Assembly (NCBI GenBank): GCA_900316835.1
Contig: ONEL01000005.1
Span: 1-64,000 of the forward strand
From: an uncultured Prevotellaceae bacterium
Lineage (GTDB): Bacteria > Bacteroidota > Bacteroidia > Bacteroidales > Muribaculaceae
Length of the DNA: 64,000 bases
Direction of reading: 5' to 3'
A model generated the notes under the pieces. The model worked only from the letters and a program-made list of their open reading frames with translations, had not been told where the DNA came from and searched no databases. Below are positions 9,497 to 17,409 of the stretch, piece after piece; within the stretch, counting starts at the first letter, position 1; every line of letters starts with the position of its first letter. The position numbers and the translations under genes were made by a program.

Positions 9497-10486
9497 TTAT
9501 CGCAGTGGTTGAATCTCGCTACTTGTAACGGGATTGTTGTTACTATCGTGGCCGGGAGTGTAACGCACCACTTTGCCCTTGCCGGTGATGAAGGTGATTT
9601 CAACATTTGGCTTCCCGTCCTCGTTGCACTTAACGATGACTGGTCGGGCATCGCGATTGTAGATGCGCTCGCCAGTGATTGTGTTCTTAACCGTAATCTT
9701 TGTGTCTTCGCTCGAAGCTAGTACCAAGTAAACTTCCTTGCCATCGGTCATGGCATCCCAGCCGTTCACATCCTTGAATTGAGGATATTTCTTTTCAATG
9801 TCCACCTCGTTGCGCATGGTCGAGAAGGTGTTCCATTCGCCCACGTAGGCCACTTGAGCCACTACTCCGGCGGCAGGCTTGCTAGGGGTGGCTGCGACAG
9901 GGGGAGCGCCGGCAATCAGTGTTTCGCCCAACTCCGGACCCACACTTGCATAGATTGCATTTGAGTCGAAGTCGTCGGTCTCCTCCATTTTGAACTCAAG
10001 CAGCATTGTCGCGCAGTTCCCGGAATTTAACATGAGCGTGCGTTGATAGAAATGCTTGTCGCCCATGGTACCCGCAATCACAAAGGTGCTGTCCTCAAGG
10101 TCGGTATTCTCCACCTGGGCACCACGATTGTTGTAGTCTTGAAGGGCTTTGCCCACCATGCTTTCAATATCGCCGGTTGCTTTCTCTCCCCATGCTTTGA
10201 GGGTTGCATAGCCGTCCTTCGACTTGCACGAGAAGCCCCTGTCGCCGTCTTTCTTAAAGTCGACAAACGAGTTAGGATACTGCACCGAGTACCCCATGGT
10301 TTTGCTGTAAAAGTAGGTTAATCCCTGCCGCAACGGATTGTTACGATTCATGATCTCTTCTTTCTCCTCGTCGCTGTAGCCCGAGGCACTCTCTGGCATA
10401 CGGTTCCACTTGCCGCTTCCACTACCATTGCAACTGCTCATGGCAATCGCAACTATCAATGCAATAATAAAATAGGTGTGTTTCAT
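9497..10486 (-). CDS. Lipoprotein of unknown function
   Basis: The 329-residue product begins with a lipoprotein signal (hydrophobic run, then A-M-S-S-C at residues 15-19), so it should be anchored to a membrane after Cys19. The mature part starts with a Ser/Gly-rich linker. It then has a PsbP/DUF1795-like stretch (YFYSKTMGYSVQYPNSF, near residues 58-74) and a C-terminal beta-rich domain from about residue 215. I do not recognise a family with confidence. The promoter box TAAATTTG ends only 4 nt before the start codon, so the mRNA is predicted to be essentially leaderless. The gene is divergent from dinB. Confidence 0.7.
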   Translation of the reverse strand: MKHTYFIIALIVAIAMSSCNGSGSGKWNRMPESASGYSDEEKEEIMNRNNPLRQGLTYFYSKTMGYSVQYPNSFVDFKKDGDRGFSCKSKDGYATLKAWGEKATGDIESMVGKALQDYNNRGAQVENTDLEDSTFVIAGTMGDKHFYQRTLMLNSGNCATMLLEFKMEETDDFDSNAIYASVGPELGETLIAGAPPVAATPSKPAAGVVAQVAYVGEWNTFSTMRNEVDIEKKYPQFKDVNGWDAMTDGKEVYLVLASSEDTKITVKNTITGERIYNRDARPVIVKCNEDGKPNVEITFITGKGKVVRYTPGHDSNNNPVTSSEIQPLR

Positions 10487-10490
10487 GTCG

Positions 10491-10498
10491 CAAATTTA
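10491..10498 (-). promoter_or_regulatory. -7 box next to the lipoprotein start codon
   Basis: TAAATTTG on the minus strand lies 4 nt upstream of the ATG at 10486, which implies transcription starting at or very near the start codon. CTTG is found 20 bp further upstream (10519-10522). Confidence 0.6.
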
Positions 10499-10564
10499 CA
10501 TTTTTATGGGCTTATTCCCAAGCGAAACGCGAGAAAAAATATGGGGCGCATAAAAAATATTGTG

Positions 10565-10572
10565 TAAATTTG
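10565..10572 (+). promoter_or_regulatory. -7 box for dinB
   Basis: TAAATTTG lies 12 nt before the ATG at 10585. An open frame from a TTG at 10570 overlaps this box, which argues for the ATG as the real start. No good -33 TTTG is seen. Confidence 0.55.
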
Positions 10573-10584
10573 CACTTCTCAGTT

Positions 10585-11697
10585 ATGGAACAACGCAAAA
10601 TTATTCACATTGACATGGACGCTTTCTTTGCTTCGGTGGAGCAGCGCGACAATCCTGAGCTACGGGGCAAGCCCATTGCCGTGGGTGGAGACTCGGAGCG
10701 TGGGGTAGTGGCGACTGCCAGCTACGAGGCACGCCCATTTGGTGTGCACAGCGCCATGTCAATGCGTGTGGCTAAGCGTTTGTGCCCGCAACTCATTGTA
10801 GTGCCGGGGCGTTATCAAGTCTACAAGGAAGTGTCGCGACAGATGCATGAGATATTTCATGAGTACACTGACCTTGTTGAGCCCATCTCGCTCGATGAGG
10901 CATTTCTCGATGTCACAGTCAACAAGCCTGGCATAGAGCTGGCTGTGGACATCGCTAAGGAAATAAAAACAAATATTGAGCAGCGGCTTCACCTCACTGC
11001 GTCGGCAGGGGTGAGCTACAACAAGTTCCTGGCAAAGATCGCAAGCGACCAGCGCAAGCCTAACGGGCTATGCACCATTCATCCCAGCCGTGCGCAGCAG
11101 TTTATCGACGGGCTTAGAATTGAGAAATTTTGGCTCGTGGGACCTAAGACAGCCGAGACAATGCACAGCATGGGCATTATTACGGGTGCCGACTTGCGAC
11201 AGGTGTCACTTAATCACCTCACGAGTGTTTTTGGCAAGATGGGAAGGGTGTTCTACAACTTTGCGCGTGGCATCGACAACCGCCCTGTGGTGGTGGACTG
11301 GGAACGCAAGTCGATGGGTTGCGAGCGTACCTTCGAGCATGATATAAATAGTACCGGAGCAGTGGTAGCGGCACTAAACAGTACGGTTGATGAGCTGGTG
11401 CGAAGGTTAGAGAAATATGCCTTCATTGGTCGCACCCTTACGCTCAAGGTCAAGTTTCATGATTTCCGACAAATCACGCGATCGGTTACCCACAACAAGG
11501 ATTTGCGCGCTAAGAGCGATATCTTGCCACTGGCAATGCAACTTCTTGAGCAAGTAGACTACAGCGAGCATCCCATTCGTCTGCTTGGCCTGTCGGTATC
11601 GCTGGGAGGAACTGGCGGCGGCGCCCACTTTACACTCAACGAAGAGTGGGTAGAACTGGAACTTGACTTTCAGGATTGGGACCAGTTAGATAGTTAA
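10585..11697 (+). CDS. dinB: DNA polymerase IV (Y family)
   Basis: The product (370 residues from the ATG at 10585) is a Y-family translesion polymerase. It begins with IHIDMDAFFASVEQRD, which carries the first catalytic aspartate. It then has the YEARPFGVHSAM finger motif near residue 50 and the second acidic pair in SLDEAFLDVT near residue 103. Helix-hairpin-helix and little-finger regions follow to the C-terminus. Its length is typical of Pol IV. I see no LexA-like operator. The -7 box lies 12 nt before the start. The gene converges on a small AlkD-like gene 7 nt from its end, which places two possible DNA-damage genes side by side. Confidence 0.95.
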   Translation: MEQRKIIHIDMDAFFASVEQRDNPELRGKPIAVGGDSERGVVATASYEARPFGVHSAMSMRVAKRLCPQLIVVPGRYQVYKEVSRQMHEIFHEYTDLVEPISLDEAFLDVTVNKPGIELAVDIAKEIKTNIEQRLHLTASAGVSYNKFLAKIASDQRKPNGLCTIHPSRAQQFIDGLRIEKFWLVGPKTAETMHSMGIITGADLRQVSLNHLTSVFGKMGRVFYNFARGIDNRPVVVDWERKSMGCERTFEHDINSTGAVVAALNSTVDELVRRLEKYAFIGRTLTLKVKFHDFRQITRSVTHNKDLRAKSDILPLAMQLLEQVDYSEHPIRLLGLSVSLGGTGGGAHFTLNEEWVELELDFQDWDQLDS

Positions 11698-11704
11698 TGA
11701 GCTG

Positions 11705-12229
11705 TTACAATTCCTCTTTAATGCTTTGTAGCACTTGGAGCAATGGAGTTGTGGCTGTGATGAGTTGTTGCTCCACAAGGGTGCGCAGTTGAGCGTTTTT
11801 TTCCACTTTATTCAATAACAACAGGTTTAGCAGTAGGCGCCATGCCGTGTATTGCACTAGTGGCTTGTCGCTATCACGCAACTGCTTCCACAGCTGCGAT
11901 GCCTCTGGCAAGTGGCGCAACAGGCGATGGCATAGCACATCGGCAATCTCTACACTCTCTACACTGCTTGCCCACTCAATAGCTGTGGACATGTCCATCT
12001 CCTCATGCGGGTATAACATTGGTGCTGCCATGCGGCATTCACGGTGCTTGCTGTCATTCCACAATTCTTGCGCCAGCTGGGCATTCTTGTCATAGTGAGC
12101 TGCGATAGTAATAACGTCGGCAAGCTGGCAACCCATTATCACCTCATGTGGGTCGCCTGCACGCCTAAGTCCATCGGCAACAATTCCATTGCGATAAGCA
12201 AAAAACTCTTTTTTTATAGCTTGTGTCAT
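11705..12229 (-). CDS. Small AlkD-like helical repeat protein (putative DNA alkylation repair)
   Basis: The 174-residue protein is all helical with HEAT-like repeats. The order LWNDSKHRECRMAAPML, then an EWASSVESVEIADVLC helix, then SDKPLVQYTAWRLLLNLLLLN resembles short AlkD-type DNA glycosylase relatives (LW-S-xx-HE-R-xxA, W-x-x-S-x-x-x-WxRR). The usual catalytic WVD/Asp signature is not clear, so enzymatic activity is uncertain. It is cytosolic, with no signal peptide. It is tail to tail with dinB, which fits a repair role but does not prove it. Another possibility is a generic HEAT-repeat scaffold. Confidence 0.5.
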   Translation of the reverse strand: MTQAIKKEFFAYRNGIVADGLRRAGDPHEVIMGCQLADVITIAAHYDKNAQLAQELWNDSKHRECRMAAPMLYPHEEMDMSTAIEWASSVESVEIADVLCHRLLRHLPEASQLWKQLRDSDKPLVQYTAWRLLLNLLLLNKVEKNAQLRTLVEQQLITATTPLLQVLQSIKEEL

Positions 12230-12519
12230 AATATTATTTGAAAAACACTAATTTCACTAATTACTACAAAAGACTGCTTCACATCATACTCTCAAAAAGT
12301 TGCAACTATCAGTGCAGTAAAACTTCGCAAGCTCGGAATTATCTTGCCATGCACTACATGCTAAATTTTTATTAGAACTGCAATCTTAGCGAAAGTTTTT
12401 TTTTAAAGAGTCTTACACCAACTAATACTCATCTGTGAGTCGTCTTGAATGTTACAATTCAATGTTTAGGAAACCGTATTATTGTATTGTCATTATTATA
12501 AGTGAGCAAGAACAATATT
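12230..12519. other. AT-rich intergenic region without recognised genes
   Basis: This gap lies between the AlkD-like gene start and the 3' end of the small orphan gene. I find no RNA gene, hairpin of note or good -7 box in it. Its composition is visibly more AT-rich than the genes to its left and it marks the left edge of the AT-rich island. Confidence 0.5.
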
Positions 12520-12891
12520 CTAAAAGTTGTTTTTACAATATGATAGAACACAAAAAAACAAACTTTCAATTTTTGATAAATACTTCTCCAATTTCCAAGT
12601 CAAATAGTCCCCTTGGAGTTTGTTTTTATCTCTAAGTACATTTAATTCAAGTAATAATGGTCTTTGGGAGTCATAAATGAAACGATAGTCGCTTTCTGTG
12701 ATGTAAGCAGGCTGATATTTTTCAACAAGTTCATCTATTGCCTTATATAGACGCATAGTGCTATAATAGAATTTATTCGCATCTGGAGGTAAAAAACGGC
12801 CATTAGCTCTTTCCCTTCCATAAGTTGCAACATTTAAATCTGCAAATAACTGTGTGATTTCTTGTAATAATTTCACTTCTGTTTGTTCCAT
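12520..12891 (-). CDS. Small helical protein of unknown function in the AT-rich island
   Basis: The start is placed at the ATG at 12891 (MEQTEVKLLQ). The frame is also open upstream to a TTG at 12966, but that extension is Lys/Ile-rich and unlikely. The 123-residue product is hydrophilic and probably helical, with no signal peptide or membrane segment apart from a mildly hydrophobic C-terminus (FFCVLSYC). Aromatic and charged residues dominate (KYQPAYITESDYRFIYDSQRPLLLELN). No family recognised. It lies 71 nt downstream of the 579-residue orphan gene in the same direction, so the two probably form an operon. Codon use is AT-rich, as in that neighbour, unlike the rest of the window. Confidence 0.6.
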   Translation of the reverse strand: MEQTEVKLLQEITQLFADLNVATYGRERANGRFLPPDANKFYYSTMRLYKAIDELVEKYQPAYITESDYRFIYDSQRPLLLELNVLRDKNKLQGDYLTWKLEKYLSKIESLFFCVLSYCKNNF

Positions 12892-12962
12892 AATTAACTT
12901 GATTTTTATTTGTTTTCTTATTGTATTGAATCTTTTTAAATGCTTAAGAAGTATACTCTTTC

Positions 12963-14702
12963 TCAATTATTGAATTCACGTATCGAATCCCAATCTTTCA
13001 TTTGGTTGATAATGTCAAGATATTCTTGCAAACATGTCTTGTTAAAAAAATAATCTACCATAAATGATACTATTTCTTCATTGCATGTATTTTCTGTTTT
13101 TAGAAATGAATCTAAAAGCTCTACATCATTGATGATTCTAATCATGTCTTTCTCACTTTCAATGTAATGATCTGTGAAAAACTTTAGCCCATTCCAGACT
13201 TGATTACGATGGTCTTCTTCTATATATCCGCCATCAGATTTACAATAGGTGCCCCCTATAGTTATATCTATTGATTTCAGAAACTTTGCCAATTCGTAGG
13301 TCAACGGAATATTTTTATGTGTATACATTTCATCCCATTTAGTAATTACCCAATAATAATAATAATTAGTGTCTGGTGTTCTATGCATTCCTATGAATTT
13401 GTTTTCTATTGGTGTCGACCAATTTTTCAGATTCTTTTTTATATTATCTATCGTGAATTCTTTGCTCAACTCTTCATAATCGAAATCATGATCGTAGCTA
13501 ACAATGTCCCAAAAATTTTCATCTTTAATGTAAGGTTTAGCAATCTCTTTAACATTAGGTATCTGCAAGAAGATTTTATGCAATTTTTTATATTTCTGAA
13601 TGCTATTCCAAAAATCATCGTGAAGTTGTAGATAGGCATATAATTTATCTGCATCCCAGTTAAAATGCTCATTCTTTAAGATCGCTTCTACATCATACAA
13701 AGGACGGCCATATATTCCATATGTTTTATGAGATAAATATTTTTTGTCATGGTTGAGTACATATCTACAAAAATAGATCAAATCATCTTTATTCCAACTG
13801 AATTTACATTTTTCTAAAACTTTCTTCCAATCCAATACATCTATATGTTCACTAAGAAAAGTGTTGCTTAAGAAACCTAGTTTCTCATATGCCTCAAATT
13901 TCTGGCTGGAATTGTCATCATATGGATAATCTGGACCATTCTTATATTTTTTGTATGGTATGTACTTGTCGTATTTGACAAGCATATCCTCTTCCCAAAT
14001 AAGATTGGAGTCATCCATAAGTCGCTCCCAAATAATTTGGTCCTTATATTTCTCGACCAAATCAAAAGTCCATTCGATTTGTTTATAAAGAGGCTTGTAA
14101 GCAAAGATGTCGAACTTATGGATGTTGTCAATAACCTTTGGCTGGTATTCGGAAAAACCACTTAATCCAATATACCCCCAGCTTGAAACGACAGATAAGT
14201 TAAATTTATAATCCCGCTTCATTAAATACTCATGTTTGCTTTTCATCCATTTGATATATGCCAAAGCTTCTTCTCCTTTAAGTCTGGGAAAACCTTCTGG
14301 AAAAGAAATGTCACCAAGAATATCATAATGTAGCAGAAGTAGTTTCCCTACTTGAGAAGTAAGACAATATCTATCACTCGTATTGCTAATATCAAAAATT
14401 TCAAATCCTTCCGCAATTAATCCTTTAACGCTACCATGGCGAAGCTTGATTTCTGTAAAATCTTTATCCCAACAACTTCCTGGTATTCTCTTGCTTCCGT
14501 CGCCGTTTGTAATATATACTTTACCTTTATATGTCTGAATATATTGGGACTTTTTATCTTTTAGTGTGAATGCAATCAACTTGTTGTCAAGTTTTTCAAC
14601 CTTTTCATTTTTGATTAGCCATCCGACTATTGTAGCGTGATATTTAATCATACTACGAAATAATTTGATTTCGTCTATCATAGTGTTTTTGATATGCTTC
14701 AT
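12963..14702 (-). CDS. Large orphan protein with Trp-centred repeats
   Basis: The 579-residue protein has no signal peptide or membrane helix and is rich in Lys, Ile, Tyr, Trp and Asp. Residues of about 200-380 hold degenerate repeats of roughly 20-25 residues, in which a W is followed by an aliphatic/charged helix. Examples are IEWTFDLVEKYKDQIIW, LIWEEDMLVKYDKYI, LDWKKVLEKCKFSWNKDDLI and FNWDADKLYAYL. The N-terminal 100 residues form a separate beta-rich block (KSQYIQTYKGKVYITNGDGSK). I recognise no named family. Similar W-rich helical repeats occur in uncharacterised bacterial and giant-virus proteins, but this is from memory and not shown here. The low GC of the gene and its flanks points to horizontal acquisition. 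Confidence 0.75.
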   Translation of the reverse strand: MKHIKNTMIDEIKLFRSMIKYHATIVGWLIKNEKVEKLDNKLIAFTLKDKKSQYIQTYKGKVYITNGDGSKRIPGSCWDKDFTEIKLRHGSVKGLIAEGFEIFDISNTSDRYCLTSQVGKLLLLHYDILGDISFPEGFPRLKGEEALAYIKWMKSKHEYLMKRDYKFNLSVVSSWGYIGLSGFSEYQPKVIDNIHKFDIFAYKPLYKQIEWTFDLVEKYKDQIIWERLMDDSNLIWEEDMLVKYDKYIPYKKYKNGPDYPYDDNSSQKFEAYEKLGFLSNTFLSEHIDVLDWKKVLEKCKFSWNKDDLIYFCRYVLNHDKKYLSHKTYGIYGRPLYDVEAILKNEHFNWDADKLYAYLQLHDDFWNSIQKYKKLHKIFLQIPNVKEIAKPYIKDENFWDIVSYDHDFDYEELSKEFTIDNIKKNLKNWSTPIENKFIGMHRTPDTNYYYYWVITKWDEMYTHKNIPLTYELAKFLKSIDITIGGTYCKSDGGYIEEDHRNQVWNGLKFFTDHYIESEKDMIRIINDVELLDSFLKTENTCNEEIVSFMVDYFFNKTCLQEYLDIINQMKDWDSIREFNN

Positions 14703-14771
14703 ATAATATTTAGAATTTAATAATTAACAATTATTCAGATTCTCATACATCAAGGACATTTAAAATGTATA

Positions 14772-14779
14772 CAAAAGTA
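14772..14779 (-). promoter_or_regulatory. -7 box for the orphan operon
   Basis: TACTTTTG on the minus strand lies 69 nt upstream of the 579-residue gene. No matching -33 TTTG is seen at the usual distance. Confidence 0.4.
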
Positions 14780-14941
14780 CAAATAAATAATCGAAATAAA
14801 CATATTTTGGCTTATCTTTCTTTTGGGTTAACCTTGCTGATTTGTTTTGTTATTTTTATATTTGGAGGCAATTGTGGTTTTGCTAAAACATAATTAGAAA
14901 CTAGAATTTTGCTTATCCTATTCATTGTAGGTTGAGCCATT

Positions 14942-14993
14942 AAAAAAGCGAAAAGTAAGAGTGCTGCGCCAACAGAGCGTAGCACTACTACTT
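14942..14993 (-). terminator. Terminator of the DPP III gene
   Basis: An imperfect hairpin (AAGTA/GTGCT arms at about 14954-14965 with 14979-14993) is followed on the minus strand by a T-rich tract (14957-14942). It begins about 40 nt after the stop codon at 15033. Confidence 0.6.
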
Positions 14994-15032
14994 ATAAGAA
15001 AATCATTCCCTATTCCATATTCTCGTTCCACC

Positions 15033-17093
15033 TTACTTGGTCAGTGGAGAGTAGTCACGACCATAACGCAGATGCTGGTCAACGTAGTTCTCGTTGTAGC
15101 TAATGGTGATATCCTTGATTTCGCCGTTAGCATCGTAAACTGGTTTGTAAACAGGGTTTACGAAGCCCTTGTAGGGTGCGATATTAAGGTTCTCGTAGCG
15201 CTTGAGAATCTCGGCGTGAATCTTGGGATCAACCTTCACTCCGTAGGTCTCTACCAGCTTGCGGCCTGCCTCAAAGTCTCCCTCGCTCTTGATGCGTTGC
15301 ACCTCGGCAAGCAGCTTGCCAAAGAGGGCACGCAACTTCTCGTAGTTGTTAACCTTGACGTAGGTCTTGCCACCTCTCTTCTTGTCTTTTACAATCTCAA
15401 TAACTTTGTCTTTCTTGCCCATTTGGTAGCACCACTCGCTAATGAACTTGCGGTTGCGCATGTGCGACTCCTCAATGTCCTTGCCAGGCTCGATGCGGGT
15501 GAGCTGGGTGAGAAGACCGTTCATGATGTACTTGTAGTATTCGGCCTTATAGGTGTCAAGATCTTTGAAGATGCCAAGCTCCACAAGTTTGGGATCGGCA
15601 AGATAATACAGGGCGAAGAGGTCGGCGCGACCTTCTTCGAGGGTTGCGCCATAGGCCTTGAGAGCATCGGGGTCAACACCCGGGAGCAGTTGTCCGCTGG
15701 CATGACCTAGGCACTCATGCAGGTCGGTGTGAAGCTTGTCGGCAATGGTGAGGTGCTTCTTCATGAGTTGCACTTCGGTATCGCTGTAGGCAAACTCCTC
15801 GTTGAAACCGGTACCACTTGCTACCTCATCATAGGCGTCGGTAATGTTCTCCAGAGTTACTGATTTAGAGCCGTGAGCGGCACGAATCCAGTTGCTGTTG
15901 GGCAGGTTGATGCCAATGGGTGTAGAGGGATAGCTGTCGCCGGCTAGGATGGCGGCGGTGATAACCTTGGCGCTCACGCCTTTCACATTCTGCTTCTTGA
16001 AGCGCTTGTCGACGGGCGAGTTATCCTCAAACCACTGCGCGTTCTCGCTGATAAGTGAGGTGCGGAATGATGCATCCTTGTTCTTGAAGTTGACGATGCT
16101 TTCCCAGTTGGCGGTCATGCCCAGGGGGTCGCCGTAGCTCTCAATGAAGCCGTTGATGAAGTCGACGGTGCCTTTAGTCTCCTCGGCCCACATGATGCTA
16201 TAGTCGTCAAAGGCCTTGAGGTCGCCAGTGGTGTAAAACTCAATGAGCTTGGCAATGTAAGCTTTTTGGGCACTGTTCTCGGCAACGCTACTGGCCTTTT
16301 GCAGCCAGTACACGATGTTTACAATGGCCTCGCTATAGAGCCCGCCTATCTTGTAGGGCTTCTCAACAACCTTGCCGTTCTCTTTCACCACCTTGCGGTT
16401 TAGACCGTAGCTCACGGGTGTCTCATCGGTGGGATCCTTGATGGCGTTATAGAAATCTTCAACTTCCTTTTGGGTAACACCCTCATAGAGGTTGTTAGCG
16501 CTGGTGAGAATTAAATCTTGACCATCGGCTTGATTAACGCGCTTGGCCATGAAAGTGGGGTCGAAGATAACCTTGTCGAGGGTGGCGAGTAGCTTGTCGG
16601 CCTTGTCACATTTCTTCTCTTCGGTGCACTTGTCGCACGACTGGATGGGAAGTTTCTCGAGGGGCAGTGCCTTGTACTGAGCGTCGAAGAACTCTTGTGA
16701 AAACTCGGGTACAAACTTGTCCTGAGCGTAGTGATGGTGAATACCATTACCAAACCACACCTGCTTCAAGTATTTCTCTAGCCCCTTGAAGTCGGCACTT
16801 GAGCGGTCGCCCTTGTAGCTTGTGTAGATAGCCTCGAGCACCTGGCGCACCACGAGGTTGTACTTGCCGTTCTGATCAAAGAGGATGTCGCGACCTTGCA
16901 GGGCTGCCTCGGTGAGGTAGTAGACATACTTCTTTTGGTTAAGCGACAAGTCGTTAAAACCAGGGACCTGATAGCGCAACACCTCAATGTCGGCAAAGCG
17001 GTCCACGTTGTAGTTGAAGTTGCTGTTTTGAGCCATAGCAATTCCTGTTGATGCCAGTGCCACAACAGCAGCGGCAATTAGTGTTTTCTTCAT
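15033..17093 (-). CDS. Dipeptidyl peptidase III, M49 family, exported
   Basis: The start at 17093 gives a clean signal peptide (MKKTLIAAAVVALASTGIAMA). An ATG 36 nt upstream is also in frame but would mask it. The 686-residue protein carries the M49 zinc motif HECLGH (His459, Glu460, His464) and the second motif EEGRAD (486-491), equivalent to EECRAE in eukaryotic enzymes. HECLGH in place of HELLGH is typical of the Bacteroides enzymes. It should release dipeptides from the N-terminus of oligopeptides. The signal peptide implies periplasmic or surface action, unlike the cytosolic eukaryotic forms. A CDKCTEEKKCDK cluster lies near residues 156-167 (a CxxC plus a third Cys). The gene is monocistronic, with its own promoter and terminator. 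Confidence 0.92.
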   Translation of the reverse strand: MKKTLIAAAVVALASTGIAMAQNSNFNYNVDRFADIEVLRYQVPGFNDLSLNQKKYVYYLTEAALQGRDILFDQNGKYNLVVRQVLEAIYTSYKGDRSSADFKGLEKYLKQVWFGNGIHHHYAQDKFVPEFSQEFFDAQYKALPLEKLPIQSCDKCTEEKKCDKADKLLATLDKVIFDPTFMAKRVNQADGQDLILTSANNLYEGVTQKEVEDFYNAIKDPTDETPVSYGLNRKVVKENGKVVEKPYKIGGLYSEAIVNIVYWLQKASSVAENSAQKAYIAKLIEFYTTGDLKAFDDYSIMWAEETKGTVDFINGFIESYGDPLGMTANWESIVNFKNKDASFRTSLISENAQWFEDNSPVDKRFKKQNVKGVSAKVITAAILAGDSYPSTPIGINLPNSNWIRAAHGSKSVTLENITDAYDEVASGTGFNEEFAYSDTEVQLMKKHLTIADKLHTDLHECLGHASGQLLPGVDPDALKAYGATLEEGRADLFALYYLADPKLVELGIFKDLDTYKAEYYKYIMNGLLTQLTRIEPGKDIEESHMRNRKFISEWCYQMGKKDKVIEIVKDKKRGGKTYVKVNNYEKLRALFGKLLAEVQRIKSEGDFEAGRKLVETYGVKVDPKIHAEILKRYENLNIAPYKGFVNPVYKPVYDANGEIKDITISYNENYVDQHLRYGRDYSPLTK

Positions 17094-17148
17094 AAAACGT
17101 TTTATAAAATTAGTAATAGTAGTTTCCACGATAATTGTTTTAACAGTG

Positions 17149-17156
17149 CAAATTTA
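17149..17156 (-). promoter_or_regulatory. -7 box for the DPP III gene
   Basis: TAAATTTG on the minus strand lies 55 nt upstream of the chosen start at 17093 and 19 nt upstream of the alternative ATG at 17129. The -33 region is not conserved. Confidence 0.45.
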
Positions 17157-17280
17157 ATACTTTTCCCAAAAATCGCCATTTAAAAGATGTGAAAAGTTAA
17201 TAGAGGCTAGGTAAAATGGCGGGCAACCACCATGGTTGCAGGCTCCATTCTCTTAATAAATTATAATTAAGGTGTAAAGT

Positions 17281-17312
17281 TTTGTGAGAATGGGCGGTTT
17301 TGCCTAAATTTG
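17281..17312 (+). promoter_or_regulatory. Promoter of the etf-acyl-CoA dehydrogenase operon
   Basis: TTTG (17281-17284), 20 bp spacer and TAAATTTG (17305-17312) form a full match to the Bacteroidota housekeeping promoter. The leader to etfB is about 90 nt. Confidence 0.75.
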
Positions 17313-17409
17313 CACGTTTTATGGGTCACTGTGTGCTTTGATTCATGGTGGACTTCAAATAAAAAGAGTAAAAAAATAAACCAAGTAATATTTAAACATT
17401 TAAGATTTT

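Larger units (their letters stand above)
14703..15032. other. AT-rich intergenic region, right edge of island
   Basis: The gap holds a -7-like box for the orphan operon (14779-14772 minus) and, at its right end, the probable terminator of the DPP III gene. The middle (about 14800-14940) is AT-rich with no open frame or RNA gene that I can support. Confidence 0.5.

Noticed and set aside
14961..15710. A 249-codon plus-strand frame opposite the DPP III C-terminus
   Set aside because: It begins at a non-ATG codon in the terminator hairpin and its product is a hydrophobic shadow of the M49 gene.
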